NCBI GenBank assembly: GCA_025403435.1
Contig: CM046340.1
Coordinates: forward strand, 11,414,091-11,478,090
Origin: Artocarpus heterophyllus
Taxonomy: Eukaryota; Streptophyta; Magnoliopsida; Rosales; Moraceae
Length of the DNA stretch: 64,000 nt
Direction: 5' to 3'
The position numbers and the translations under genes are program-made. Below the pieces are notes generated by a model. That model made no database searches and had not been told where the DNA came from. It saw only the letters and a list, made by a program, of their open reading frames with translations. Shown here piece by piece: positions 33,001 through 44,533 of the stretch. How positions within the stretch are numbered: the first letter of the stretch is position 1; each line of letters starts with the position of its first letter.

Positions 33001-35372
33001 GTCCTTTTGTATTTTTTTTTAGTTCATGATCGTTTTAACCAAAAAAAAATAAGGATGCATTTGTCATCTTTTAAAGTAATTTACTTAAAAGTTTTTTAGT
33101 ATTATGACAGCCTATTTTTTTTCCTTCTCCCTTTCCAAAGATTATAAATTGACAAGAAGAAGTTAATTATACATTCACATAGTTTTTGATAAAACAGTTG
33201 TTGCGTATTTGGTAACTTGACGTCAATATGACATTCAATTGATCTTACTAATTAGAAGTACTCTCTAGAGTTCTGACTAGAAAATTCAATTAAGAGAAAC
33301 AATTTTTGTTAATTTAACTATTCAATAATTTTACATTACATTTAATTAAGGACATAATTATAATTTGTGGGATAGTGTAGCACTTAAGATGCCTTTTTTT
33401 CTTTTTCATATCTCAGGATGCGTTCAAGTTTCATTATTTCAAATCCTCACCTTAAACTACTTTGGATCAAATAAGGTATGTGTAGTGTTGGGCTTGTGAT
33501 GGTGTAGTGGAACTAAGTTAATTTTTCTTTTGAAAAATTACATATTATGTCATACTTTTAAAACATGTGTATATTCATGTCACCTTTTAAAAGTTATGTC
33601 ATACTTGTCTTATGTCACATTTAAAAAGCTATGTCATACTTGTCTTTTGTAAATATTTAATGGTATAGTAAGTTTCAAGCATGTATAATATTTATAAGAG
33701 ATAACATTTATAAAAAGGAGAAAGAACAAAATAGCATATTTGGTTAAAACTTAGTAAATAATGTCATATAGTTTCAAAATATGTAGTAAACAATATATCA
33801 TGAAAAATTGAGTAATATCTCATGAAAAATTGAAAATAAAAACCCCAAAACATTCCCACTTCTTTACCTTTACATCGCTCACCCTCCTCCCTCAACGGCA
33901 CCACCAGCGGCCGAGAAATACAGTATTTACTAAACAAATATTGTATTTACTTGAAAATATTGTATTACTTATAAATACAAAAATTCATTGGTGACTTCAC
34001 CGAATAGCCGACGGCTGGGAAATGTAATATTTACCAAAAAATATCGTATTTACTATGTAAATATAAAAATTTACTAACGACTTTGTTGGACCGCTAGCGG
34101 CCAAAAAATACAATACTTACTGAAAAAACAGTATGTACTGTATAAATACAAAAATTCATCGATAACTTTCATATTTATAGTATAAATACAAAAAATCATT
34201 GATGATTTTGCCAGACCGTTACCAGTTAAAAAATACAATATATACCCGTAAATACTATATTTGTCATGTAAATACAAAAATTCAACGCCAACTTCACCGG
34301 ACCGTTGGTATTTACCTATAAATACTGTAGTTATCATATAAATACAAAAATGTACCTACAATTTCATTGGACCGTTGGCGGTTGTACATACAACATACAC
34401 CAAGATCACAACAAAGAACTAACAAAATCCAAAATCAAAGTTCAATCTGAACAAAAACATATCAAAGTACCTAGATCTCAAGTAATTTGAACAAAACCAA
34501 ATATGAACCAAACAAATAAAATTTTTTTTGAGAGGACAAATAAAACTGTTCTATTTTTTATTTTTTTATTTTTTCTTCTTTCTTTTCTTCTTTTTTTCTT
34601 TTTTCTGCCATTACCATGAGATCCCCCTGCCTTTTTTTGCCAGCGATGCAACTCCAAATCTCAAGCACAATGGTGACACGAGTCCTGTCGATCTACAAAC
34701 TTGACATCACTGATCTTTCACCGTAGTGCCATCATTGTCGATGCACCGTCGATCCAAGAACCTAATTGTCGCCAAGAACTTTAGATCCTTCACGACCGAG
34801 AACTTCAGATTGCGACTCGCACAATCTCTAGCTCCTTTTTTTTTTTACGCTATAGCTCCATCATGAGAGCCGATCGATTCGCCACTGACAGCTTGCGATC
34901 TCACGATCATCTTCGTCAAGATCTTGGCATGCAGTAGCTGTCATCGATCCTTATGACTATCGTTGAAGATGAAACCTACGGTGTCGTCAACATTGTCGGT
35001 GTGGGTGGCGAAGACGAAATGATCATAGGAGTGAGAAACGAAGGGGGGAGAGAGACTGAGAGAGTGTGTCAAGGGAGGGAGAGAGAAACTGAAAGATAGT
35101 GTCAAAGGGAAATCAGAGAAAGGAAGAGAGAAAGGGAAAAGGGAGAGGAGGAGGAAGAAAAAAAAATCTAAAATTTTGAAACAAATATGACTTTGAAGTT
35201 ATTCTAGTCTTTTAATGCTTTTAGAAAACTAATTGGTACTAAATATGTTATTTTGTTTATATTTTAAAAACTATCGAGATTATTCACTTAGTCAATAGAA
35301 AAATATGTTATTTCATGCGATTTCTTTTTATGAAAAAATCTTTTTATCTTTCTGAGAAGAATTGGATAACTA
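30067..35372. other. intergenic DNA between the two copia elements
   Basis: No gene is recognised. It holds a copy of the 'ctctcacatgctacagt' motif at 30845-30900, GC-richer patches at 31680-31800, 32560-32830 and 34600-35030 without usable frames, a tandem array at 33905-34385, and a purine-rich AG tract at 35030-35170. Confidence 0.5.
33905..34385. repeat. 70-90 bp AT-rich minisatellite
   Basis: Five to six units share 'aaatacaatatttac', 'tataaatacaaaaattca' and '(a)ccg(c/t)tggcgg' at spacings of about 55-90 bp. The units differ by substitutions and small deletions. No coding frame persists through it. Confidence 0.7.
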
Positions 35373-35377
35373 ATGTG

Positions 35378-35845
35378 TGTAGAATAAAATTGTGATGAAA
35401 ACCATCATCACCTAGGATCGTTCATGTCAAATCATCAAGAATATTAATAAGATGCAGAAACTAACCTGAATCCATTGATTGAATGTGATTCTTGAGTCTT
35501 TTGGTTAAGGAACTTCCAAGTCTGGTATGTAAATCCTCATTCTCAGAATGCTCTGTAATCTCTCTGTAGATGGGAAACTGAAAAATAATGTACTGACTGA
35601 CTTGGGGACCACAACCCCTTTATATAATTGCTAAACCCTAGCAAGTCTCTTTAATTACCAATTTAGCCCATCATAAAATTAGTAATTATATTTTTAGTCT
35701 CTACACATATGAGGCTCATACTTAATGATGCATTAAAAGCCTAAAACCTAAATTTGATCACTTTTAATTGGGCAACCTTATTGATAGCCTTTAATTCACA
35801 TTTATTTAATACATTAGCCCATATATATTGGATTTTGATCTAACA
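35378..35845 (-). repeat. 3' LTR of copia 2
   Basis: 468 bp; plus-strand start TGTAGAATAAA and end CTAACA. It matches 44060-44528 with a modest number of substitutions (for example cacctagg against tacccagg near the start). Confidence 0.93.
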
Positions 35846-35859
35846 ATCTCCTACTTGGG
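35846..35859 (-). promoter_or_regulatory. polypurine tract of copia 2
   Basis: Minus strand CCCAAGTAGGAGAT immediately before the TGTTAG start of the 3' LTR, the standard form in plant copia elements. Confidence 0.85.
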
Positions 35860-36273
35860 CTATATATGAAACTTTATACATGTGAATTATACCTTATGAG
35901 CTCATGAATTTTGCTATCAAAACTTATGCACCTCAACAATCTTGTCCATTAACCATATAAATATAGGACCAAAGTAACCTTCATTACATATGTTGTAACT
36001 AGACCCATCAATGATCACATATACCAATACAACTAATGAGAAGATCAAGCATAGATGTGTAGTATGGAAATTTCATGCAATGTGATCTTAACATGCCTAT
36101 TTCCAACTGGTCCACCTTAATACCTTAGTAAGATCAAACCATACCAAAATCAGAGTGTGAATAAACTGAAAACTTTATTTCTACAAAAAATAACCTTAAA
36201 ATATCCATAAACTGAAATAACTGAAAAATATCTATATCATAAGAGCATTTAAAATTACAAACTTCCACTAAAA

Positions 36274-39200
36274 CTAAATATCCTGAAATGATATGACACC
36301 CATACAAGCAGTGTGCTCATGAAACATTTGGGGTGGCAATCCCTTAGTAAGCGGATCTTAAATTATGGAGTTTGTGCCGATGTGCTCTATAGACAACTGT
36401 CTGTTGGAAACAAAATGTGCAGTGGAATTTTAAAAATTTTTCATTAGAGTAATTTCCAAAACACAAGTTTGACATGCTATATGTATAAATTAGACAGATC
36501 TTACTAACCTTTATGTGAAGAACCTCCGCAACCTGTGTAGAGAAGTAACGTTCCAGAAGAGCCTCAACCAACTGGTCTTCTTTGCTATTCTCTATCCACA
36601 ACCGGAGTGAGTGTGGGCTCACACGTTCAGCTCTTTCATCGGTGACTCTCCTTCCAACCAAGAGAGAGAACCCAAAGCTAGTGTTCGTGATTTGTGAACA
36701 AAAGCTCTCAGGGAGTTTTTTCAGATGCTCACTAGAAGTGTATCACTCTTAATCTCTTAATTGATCTGAGTAAATCATGAGACTCACTCCCTTTTTATAG
36801 CTCTTGGTCTTGGGGTCAGTCCTTATCAGATTAGGTCTCAAAAACTCAAAACAGAATCAAGTTTAGATCAATATCTGATAAGATCCGCGTGAAAACGCGT
36901 AATCTTATCTCCCGCTGATCGGCAGGCCGAACGTTCTAATCGACAGGCCGAACAGGCCAGTTCGGTAGGCCGACCACGTCATTCGGCAGGCCAAACTCCT
37001 GAGAAAAAATCTCTGCGAATCTTTTATTTTCCACCCGAGATTCTAAAGGATAAAGTCTCAGTTTTGATTCAAATAACGCAATAGAGAAGATATTTGATCA
37101 AAACAAACTTTATCAAGATAATCTCTAAGAAAATAAATCAATTCACAATAATTCTACAAGTTTATCTTGATCTAATTTATCCAAAATTAAATCAACCGAT
37201 AAACAGACAAGAATTATCTGATCCAATAATTCAACAAGTTTATCTTAAATTAATTTTATTACAAAATTAATTCAACCAATAAATAGACATGAATTATTTG
37301 ATTCTTACAAATTTTAAACCAATCTGATAAATCCGACATAAGTCACCAATTATTGAAAAAGCACGCCGTGTCGTTACAGGATTTTGTGAGCTAGCAAAAG
37401 GGACCAAAATGGACCTATAAAGTTCAAGCTCATGATAATTATGAAACCCAATATCCCAGATATACATTTCACAATTATCAACTCCAATGCTACTCCACTA
37501 AAAGCTTGGAGCTGCACTCTCGAACTTTACAGAATTACGAAGCTCGTGTAGCTAAGTCTCCATGACATATCAAAGTGTATTGTATCCCCATATGATAATC
37601 CATAATCGGCTTAAGGACAAGTTCTGTCTTACCTTCCAGATTATTTTTATCTTACGTTCCATTGTCTCACCATTAGAAAACTTACCATCCAAAGATAGTA
37701 TACCATTCGGTTACACCTATGTATCAAAATGGTTGAGCGCTCCAGTTTTTTAATTACAGGACAACGCATATAAGAGGATATCATTACTCCTAAAGAGGAG
37801 CTATGGATTCCATATCTATGAATAACAAGTCTACGCTATCAAGAGTCATGCCTCCAACGTACCGGCATGCGTACCACTATTGAGATGTCGAAGTCAGCCA
37901 TTGGCACATCAAAAGACACAAGTCAAGACAACAAGCCCACTATTCATCTCAAGATTAAGATACAATACAAGTGACTGTCTAAAGTGAATCGATTTGCCAA
38001 GACGAAATTATTAATTTAAATCAATTCACTTTATGTCCCGATCCAACACATTGTCACCTATGACAACGTGCCAATGTTTCTATTCACGGAGTCCAACTCC
38101 GATGGTCAAGACAAACCATCTCTCAAAAGGGATATAGACAACATAACAATCTTTCCATGAACAAAGCGCCCAACTTTATTCCCTTGATTGCAGATCATAT
38201 GTTTTAGACCGTCACCTTAAGAATCGTGTCTTCCGCATAATCAGTCCATCATATGCTCAATTCTTAAGGTTTAGACTGATAGTCTCAGACTACTGTTTGC
38301 TTATCATACATTCAACAAACATGAACGTAAAGAGGACAAGATTTGGTATATATAATGAATAAATTATTTATTGATAAAAATGTCTTCAAAAACGTATTAC
38401 ATTTTTACTCCTTAGGGCATAAATGTCTAACACTGTCCACTCTGAACTATTTCTTTCACAACTAGGAACTTGATCTCTATATGCTTTGACTTCGTCGACC
38501 TCCTATTGTTGTTAGAATACAAAACTGCTGACTTATTGTCACAAAATATCTTGAGTAGTCTTTGAATACTGTCCACTATACGTAGCCCTGTGATAAAATT
38601 TTACAGCCTATTCCATGATTGCACGCCTCATAACATGCTATGAACTCTGCCGCCATCGTAGAAGATGCTATAAGGGACTGTTTAGCACTCTTCCAAGAGA
38701 TAGCACCTCCAGTCAGAAGGTATACATAGCCCGATGTAGATTTCACACTATCTTGGCATCCAGCATAATCGGAGTCAGTATACCCAATGATCTCTAGCTG
38801 TTTCGACCTTCGATACGTGAGCATGTAATCCTTTGTTCTCTGTAAATACCTCAAGACTCGTTTGGCTGCTACCCAGTGATCCTTTCTAGGATTGCTTAAG
38901 TACCTGCCCAACATCCCTGTAACGTACACAATATCCGAATGCGTACAAACCTGAGCATACATTAGACTCCCTACTACTGACGCATAAGGAATCTTCTGCA
39001 TTTCCTTAACCTTAAAATCATTCTTAGGGCACTGATTGAGACTAAACTTGTCTCCCTTAGCCACAGGGGTATCACCTGGTTTACAATCCTGCATGCCACA
39101 TCTCTTAAGAATCTTTTCGATATAGCCCTTTTATGATAATCTTAAAATACCTCGAAAGCGATCCTGGTGTATCTGTATACCCAATACAAAAGAGGCGTCA

Positions 39201-42200
39201 CCAAGATCCTTCATCTCAAATTTCTTTGATAGAAATCTCCTGGTTTCATGCAACAAGCCAATATCATTGCTGGCAAGCAAAATGTCATCGACATATAAAA
39301 CCAGGATAATATACTTACTCCCACTGAACTTGTGGTATATACAATCATCGACCAAATTCATCTCAAAACCGAACAAGATGATAACCTGATGAAATTTGTA
39401 ATACTATTGACGAGAAGCTTGCTTAAACCCATAGATAGATTTCTTTAATTTGCAAACCATCTTCTTTGCATCTCCCGACACAAAGTTTTCCGATTGCACC
39501 ATATAGATTGTTTCATCAATGTCACCATTGAGGAACGCAGTCTTAACATCCATATGATAAAGCTCAAGATCAAAATGTGCCACTAATGTCATTATAATCC
39601 TAAAAGAGTCTTTTGAAGAAACTGGAGAGAAAGTCTCTTTATAATCAATGTCTTCTTTCTGTGTAAAGCCTTTAGCGACAAGACAGGCCTTATACCTCTC
39701 CACATTGCCTTTCGAATCCCTCTTGGTCTTAAATATCCATTTGCAACCAATGGGTTTCGCACCTTCAGGCAATAGGACAAGATCGCAAACGTCATTATCT
39801 TTCATAGACTTTATCTCTTCATTCATGGCATCAATCCACTCTTGAGATCTAGAACTTTCCATGACTTGATAGAATTTGATTGGATCATCTTCCACCATAC
39901 CAATGTCATACTCATGTTCTTGGAGAAATACAATGTAATCACTAGCATCGCACTTCTCCTTTCTCTAGTGGATCTCCTTAATGGCATAGGTTCTTGAGGT
40001 GGTTGAGTTTGTTCTTCTGGAACAATTTCTGGAATGGGAGGTTCTCCAACATTGTCTTGATTTGGGTCTGCTTCTTGAACAATGTCAGGAGTAGGAACCT
40101 GATCAATTGCAATAACAACTGTGGGAATATCAACATATTCCTCTTCAAAGACAAAGTCCCTAACCATATCTCCCCCCACAAACTTGACATCCTCAAAGAA
40201 CCTGGCATTTCCCGTCTCAAATATCAATTTGGTCGTGGGATCATAAAACTTGTACCCTCTGGATCTTTCAGAGTATCCAATAAAATAATAACTAACCGTC
40301 CTTGAGTCCAGTTTCTTTTCATTAGGCCTATAAGGCCTTGCCTCAGCTAGACATCTCCAAACATGCAAATGCTTTATACTAGGCTTCTTGCCCGTCCAAA
40401 GTTCGTAAGGGGTTTTGACAGTTGCTTTAGTTGAAACCCTGTTAAGGATATATGCTGCAGTCTTAAGTGCTTCTCCCCAGAGTGATTCTGGTAAGGCAGA
40501 ATGAGAAATCATACTCCTCACCATGTCCTTAAGCGTTCTGTTTCGTCTTTCAGCAACACCATTCATAGTGGGCGAACCCGACATAGTATACTGTGGGACG
40601 ATACCGCTTTCCTCTAGAAACTTAGCAAACGGTCCCGGACATTGTTCACCTAAACCGTCATATTTACCATAGTATTCACCACCACAGTCAGATCTGACGC
40701 TTTTAATCCTTTTGTTGAGTTGATTTTCAACTTCAGCCTTACAAATTTTGAACACATCTAGCGACTATGACTTTTCATGAATGAGATATATGTAGCCATA
40801 TTTAGAAAAATTATCTATGAACGTTATAAAATATTATAGACCATTCCAAAAAGCCGTAGGGAATGGCCCACAAATGTCTGTATGTATAAGTTTTAAGATG
40901 TCCAAAGTCCTGTTGGCGTCAAATCTCCTTTTATTGGTTTGTTTCCCCTTAATACAGTTAACACAAATATCAAAATCTGTAAAGTCTAAGGGGTCGAGAA
41001 TTTCGTCTGACACAAGTCTCTCTATTCTTCTTCTAGAGATATGACCCAATCTCTTGTGTCATAACGCAGCTGAATTCTCATTGGTTAATTTTCTCTTTAT
41101 ACCTCATGTACTTAATTGCAAGGATTCATTAAATGAAGCAATTGTATCAAGTAAATAAAGATTATCGTAACCTGATAAAGAACTGGAACCAACTAATTTT
41201 GAATCATGAAACAAAATAAATTTTTCATTTCCAAATGAACAAGAATAACCAGATTTGTCTAAAGCTGAAATAGAAATCAAATTCTGTTTAAAAGATGGTA
41301 CAATAAATGTTTCATCAAGATCCAAATAAAATCCAGTCTTTAACAATAATCTAAATTTTCCTATTGCTTCAACTTCAACTTTCTTGCCATCGCCCATGTA
41401 GATGTATCTTTCACCGTCATTTGGCTTTCGGCATCTCAGGCATCCCTGCATAGACACACTGATGTGAGTGGTTGCACCAGAATCCATCCACCAAGTGTAT
41501 TCAGATACCGAAGTTAAATTAACCTCAGAACAAACCAAATTAAGAAACATACCTTTTCTAGCACGCCAAGCGTGATAATTGGTGCAATGCTTCTTCTTAT
41601 GTCCTGTAGCTCCACAGAAGAAACAACCCGTACCTTCCAGATCAACCGGTCTCTTTTGTTGCTTCTTTTGAGGTGTCGTAACTGCAACTTCCTTATCATT
41701 CTTCCTTTTCTTCCCTTTGTCCTTGGAAGTATTAGCCAAGTGAGCATTTTCTATCTTTTTTTGCTTCAACCTTTCCTCTTCTTGCACACAATGTGAGATG
41801 AGCTCATTAAGAGACTAAGTCTCCTTTTGGCAGTTATAGCTCACCTTAAACTGACTGGAGTGTGCAGGAAGAGATATAAGAACTAAATGCACTAGCAAGT
41901 CCTCAGAAAGGTCAAGCTTAAGTGCTCTTAATTTTGAAGCAAGATGAGACATCTCCATAATGTACTCCCTAATGTTCCCCTTACCTTTGTATCTCATTGA
42001 GATTAGGTTTGCCAAAAGTGTACTTGTTTCAGCCTTTTTATTTTTGGTAAATCTCTTCTCAATGTCCTCAAGAAACTCTTTGACTGTCTTTATCATTTCT
42101 GATATAGTGCCCCTGAATGCTTCTGGAATGGCCTTCTTCATGATCATCATACACATGCGATTTGACTTTTCCCACCTTTCCATGTCCTTCTTTTGATCAG

Positions 42201-42321
42201 AGAAACTTTTATCTGTAAGAGGTGCAGAAGAAGGAACCCTTAACGCAAGGTCGAGATCCATGACTCCGAGAACTATTAGGAGGTTCTCTTGCCATGATTT
42301 GAAGTTGCTACCATTCAACAT
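36274..42321 (-). pseudogene. copia 2 gag-pol polyprotein (broken)
   Basis: From 42321: gag (UBN2) MLNGSNFKSWQENLLIVLGV, where an upstream ATG appears mutated to ATA; an in-frame stop near 41815; zinc knuckle CFFCGATGHKKKHC; protease WWMDSGATTHIS. Near 41100-40830 comes the integrase zinc-binding start (KRLGHISRRRIERL, CVNCIKGKQ), then the core ([45 protein letters not shown]). RT follows from about 39900 (CKWIFKTKRDSKGN, HMDVKTAFLNGDIDETIYM, catalytic VLYVDDILLASNDI) and RNase H (IIGYTDSDYAGCQDSVKSTS, AEFIACYEA). Its last part, IEHIGTNSI then DPLTKGLPPQMF, lies at 36274-36401, beyond the solo LTR. At least five stops or frameshifts (near 41815, 41100, 40765, 39900 and 39400) abolish function. 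Confidence 0.92.
36402..38432 (-). mobile_element. solo LTR, 2031 bp, family S copy 2, inside copia 2 RNase H
   Basis: Plus-strand ends TGTTGGAA and TCTAACA are flanked by perfect ctgtc duplications (36397-36401 and 38433-38437). It is the reverse complement of 24341-26374, with similarity of roughly nine tenths judged by eye. The TATAAAAAG box is on the minus strand near 36790-36800. It interrupts the last part of copia 2 RNase H, so it landed after copia 2. Confidence 0.94.
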
Positions 42322-42980
42322 AGGAATTGAATTGATGTTGGCTATATATTAGAGGCAGAACTAGTAGCTGAATCAGAGAACAAAATAAACAAAACCAAAA
42401 CAAGCTCAGATAAGAATCCATAATAACAATAATAAATCCAAATAAAGGTAACCCCATCTCAAGATATCGGGCACTCCATTAATATTTAGTCTTTAGACAG
42501 AAATATTAACTTGTAAGTGATATCTTGGTGTAGTAATCAAACACTAACAATAAGAACATGCCAAACAATAAATCTTCCTTTGGGCCAATTTATTGTTTGC
42601 ATGTAAAACTGAATAATCATCACGTATTTATCACCACATGTGTATATGCAATTCTGTCAAATATTGCCTTCCTTTGGGCTGGTCAATATTCACATAAGTT
42701 GCATGAACACAACCGTTTATATTTCAAAACAAATTAATTTCCACAAGAGAGGCCACTTTGGTGACATGTTGCTTCAGTTAATTCATCTCAAAAAATATAT
42801 ATAAAATACCAATATTTAAATTTAAATTTGCACCAAAAATGACCAAAATTAAAAATAATAATAATAATAAATAATAAAAAAATGGTCAAAGTCAACCTGA
42901 TCAAAGTCAATAGTCAAAGTCAACATTGACTAGGTAGGGCTAGACTGGGTCGGGAGAACCCCACCCGGATCCTAACCCAG

Positions 42981-43020
42981 CCCCCCGCCCCCCCCCCCCC
43001 CCCCTTTTTTTTTTTTTTTT
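42981..43020. repeat. adjacent C17 and T16 homopolymers
   Basis: Plus-strand C-run (42988-43004, preceded by six Cs and a G) is followed at once by T16. On the sense strand of copia 2 it reads as A16 then G17, a potential quadruplex in the leader. Assembly length here should be distrusted. Confidence 0.9.
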
Positions 43021-43608
43021 AATAACCGGTCACCCAGGAGCTAAGCCCCTGGTGACTTTACTTGTCACGGGCCCAGCCCGTGTATCATGCCACATAAACC
43101 AGTGTCGGGTCCAACAGGCCGGTGTATACAATTTTTTTTGTTGTTTAAATCTACTGGTAACCCAGGAGCTTAACTCCTGGGTTAAGACTGGTCATGGGCC
43201 CAATTTGGGCCCGTGTAAAGACCCTTGAATCAAGTCTGGGCCGAAGCCCAAACACTGATTTTCCAAGAGACCCTAGGGGAGAAAAACGGGCGGCCTAACG
43301 GCCGCCGCCCCTGTGCAGCAGCCAAACGGCCGCAGCTGCTCTACTCTTGTCAACGACTTAGCGGCAGCCGCCAGAAAGGGCTGACGCCAACGGTAGGAGG
43401 GTTAGCCGCCTGCGAAACGATCCCCTCTGTCCTTTAAAAAAAAAAAAAAAAACTCTTGCCGTCGCTTTCCCTGCTCCGCCACGGCCAGAGGTTGTGGCAC
43501 TGTCTTTCCGGTGCAGCCTCACGGCCGCGCACGGAGTCCTTCGTCGGTGACAGTAAGGATGCCGTCGGCTTTTCGTATTCCCGATCCATAAAACCCAGAT
43601 TTTATATA

Positions 43609-43642
<34 letters not shown>

Positions 43643-44043
43643 CATACATATATATATATATAAACCAAGCAATCTGAATCCATTGAAACGTTAATAACGA
43701 TTTTATTTTATTTTATTTTATTTTTTTCTTTTCTCAGCAACAGAGTCGTATACAGGCAGAAAAGAAAAAAAAAGTTTATGTATAAGGAATCCAAAACCGA
43801 ACAAAAGCTTCAGAACATTAAATGGATTTTCTTTTCGGCAATCGTGCCGTATAAATGAGTTTTTCTTTTGCAAACCGATTGTTTACAACCAGAACATAAA
43901 TGAATAATCCGAAACCAAAAATTTAAACAATTGTTCTCAAATTCAACAATTTTAAAGATACTATAGATTGTTAAATTTGAAAATTATTTATGAGAATCAC
44001 ATCTAAAAAAAAATTATTGATTCTCAATGATTTAACATGAAGG

Positions 44044-44057
44044 GGCTCTAGATACCA
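44044..44057 (-). promoter_or_regulatory. primer binding site of copia 2
   Basis: Minus strand TGGTATCTAGAGCC, two bases inside the 5' LTR; it differs from the initiator-Met site TGGTATCAGAGCC by one extra base. Confidence 0.8.
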
Positions 44058-44059
44058 CT

Positions 44060-44528
44060 TGTTGGAATAAAATTGTGATGAAAACCATCATTACCCAGGA
44101 TCGTTTATGTCAAATCATCAAGAATATTAATAAGATGCGGAAGCTAACCTGAATCCATTGATTGAATGTGATTCTTGAGTCTTTTGGTTGAGGATCTTTC
44201 AAGTCTGGTACGTAAATCATCATTCTCAGAATGCTCTGTAATCTCTCTATAGATGGGAAACAGAAAAATAATGTACGTACTGACTTGGGGACCACAACCT
44301 CTTTATATAATTGCTAAACCCTAGCAATTATCTTTAATTACCAATTTAGCCCATCATAAAATTAGTAATTATATTTTTAGTCTCTACACATAGGAGGTCC
44401 ACACTTAATGATGCATTAAAAGCCCAAACCCCAAATTTGATCACTTTTACTTGGGCAACCTTATTGATAGCATTTAATTCATATTTATTTAATATATTAG
44501 CACATATATATTGGATTTTGATCCAACA
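44060..44528 (-). repeat. 5' LTR of copia 2
   Basis: 469 bp, partner of 35378-35845; plus-strand start TGTTGGAATAA and end CCAACA. Followed by atgtg. Confidence 0.94.
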
Positions 44529-44533
44529 ATGTG

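Larger units (their letters stand above)
42322..44059 (-). other. long non-coding leader of copia 2
   Basis: 1.74 kb between primer site and gag. On the plus strand it has two copies of a 'cccaggagctaa(g)c(c)cctgg' hairpin (43033-43058 and 43152-43180), a GC-rich part (43060-43420), a C/T homopolymer block and a TA microsatellite (43602-43663). No gene is seen; frames in it are low-complexity. Confidence 0.6.
35378..44528 (-). mobile_element. Ty1/copia retrotransposon 2, interrupted by a solo LTR
   Basis: Direct LTRs 35378-35845 and 44060-44528 are flanked by a perfect 5-bp duplication (atgtg at 35373-35377 and 44529-44533). Minus-strand order is 5' LTR, primer site, 1.7-kb leader, gag, protease, integrase, RT, RNase H, polypurine tract and 3' LTR, the Ty1/copia order. 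Without the 2031-bp solo LTR and its 5-bp duplication it would be about 7.1 kb. Stops and frameshifts make it inactive, but all domains are present and LTR similarity is high, so it is much younger than copia 1. Confidence 0.95.
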
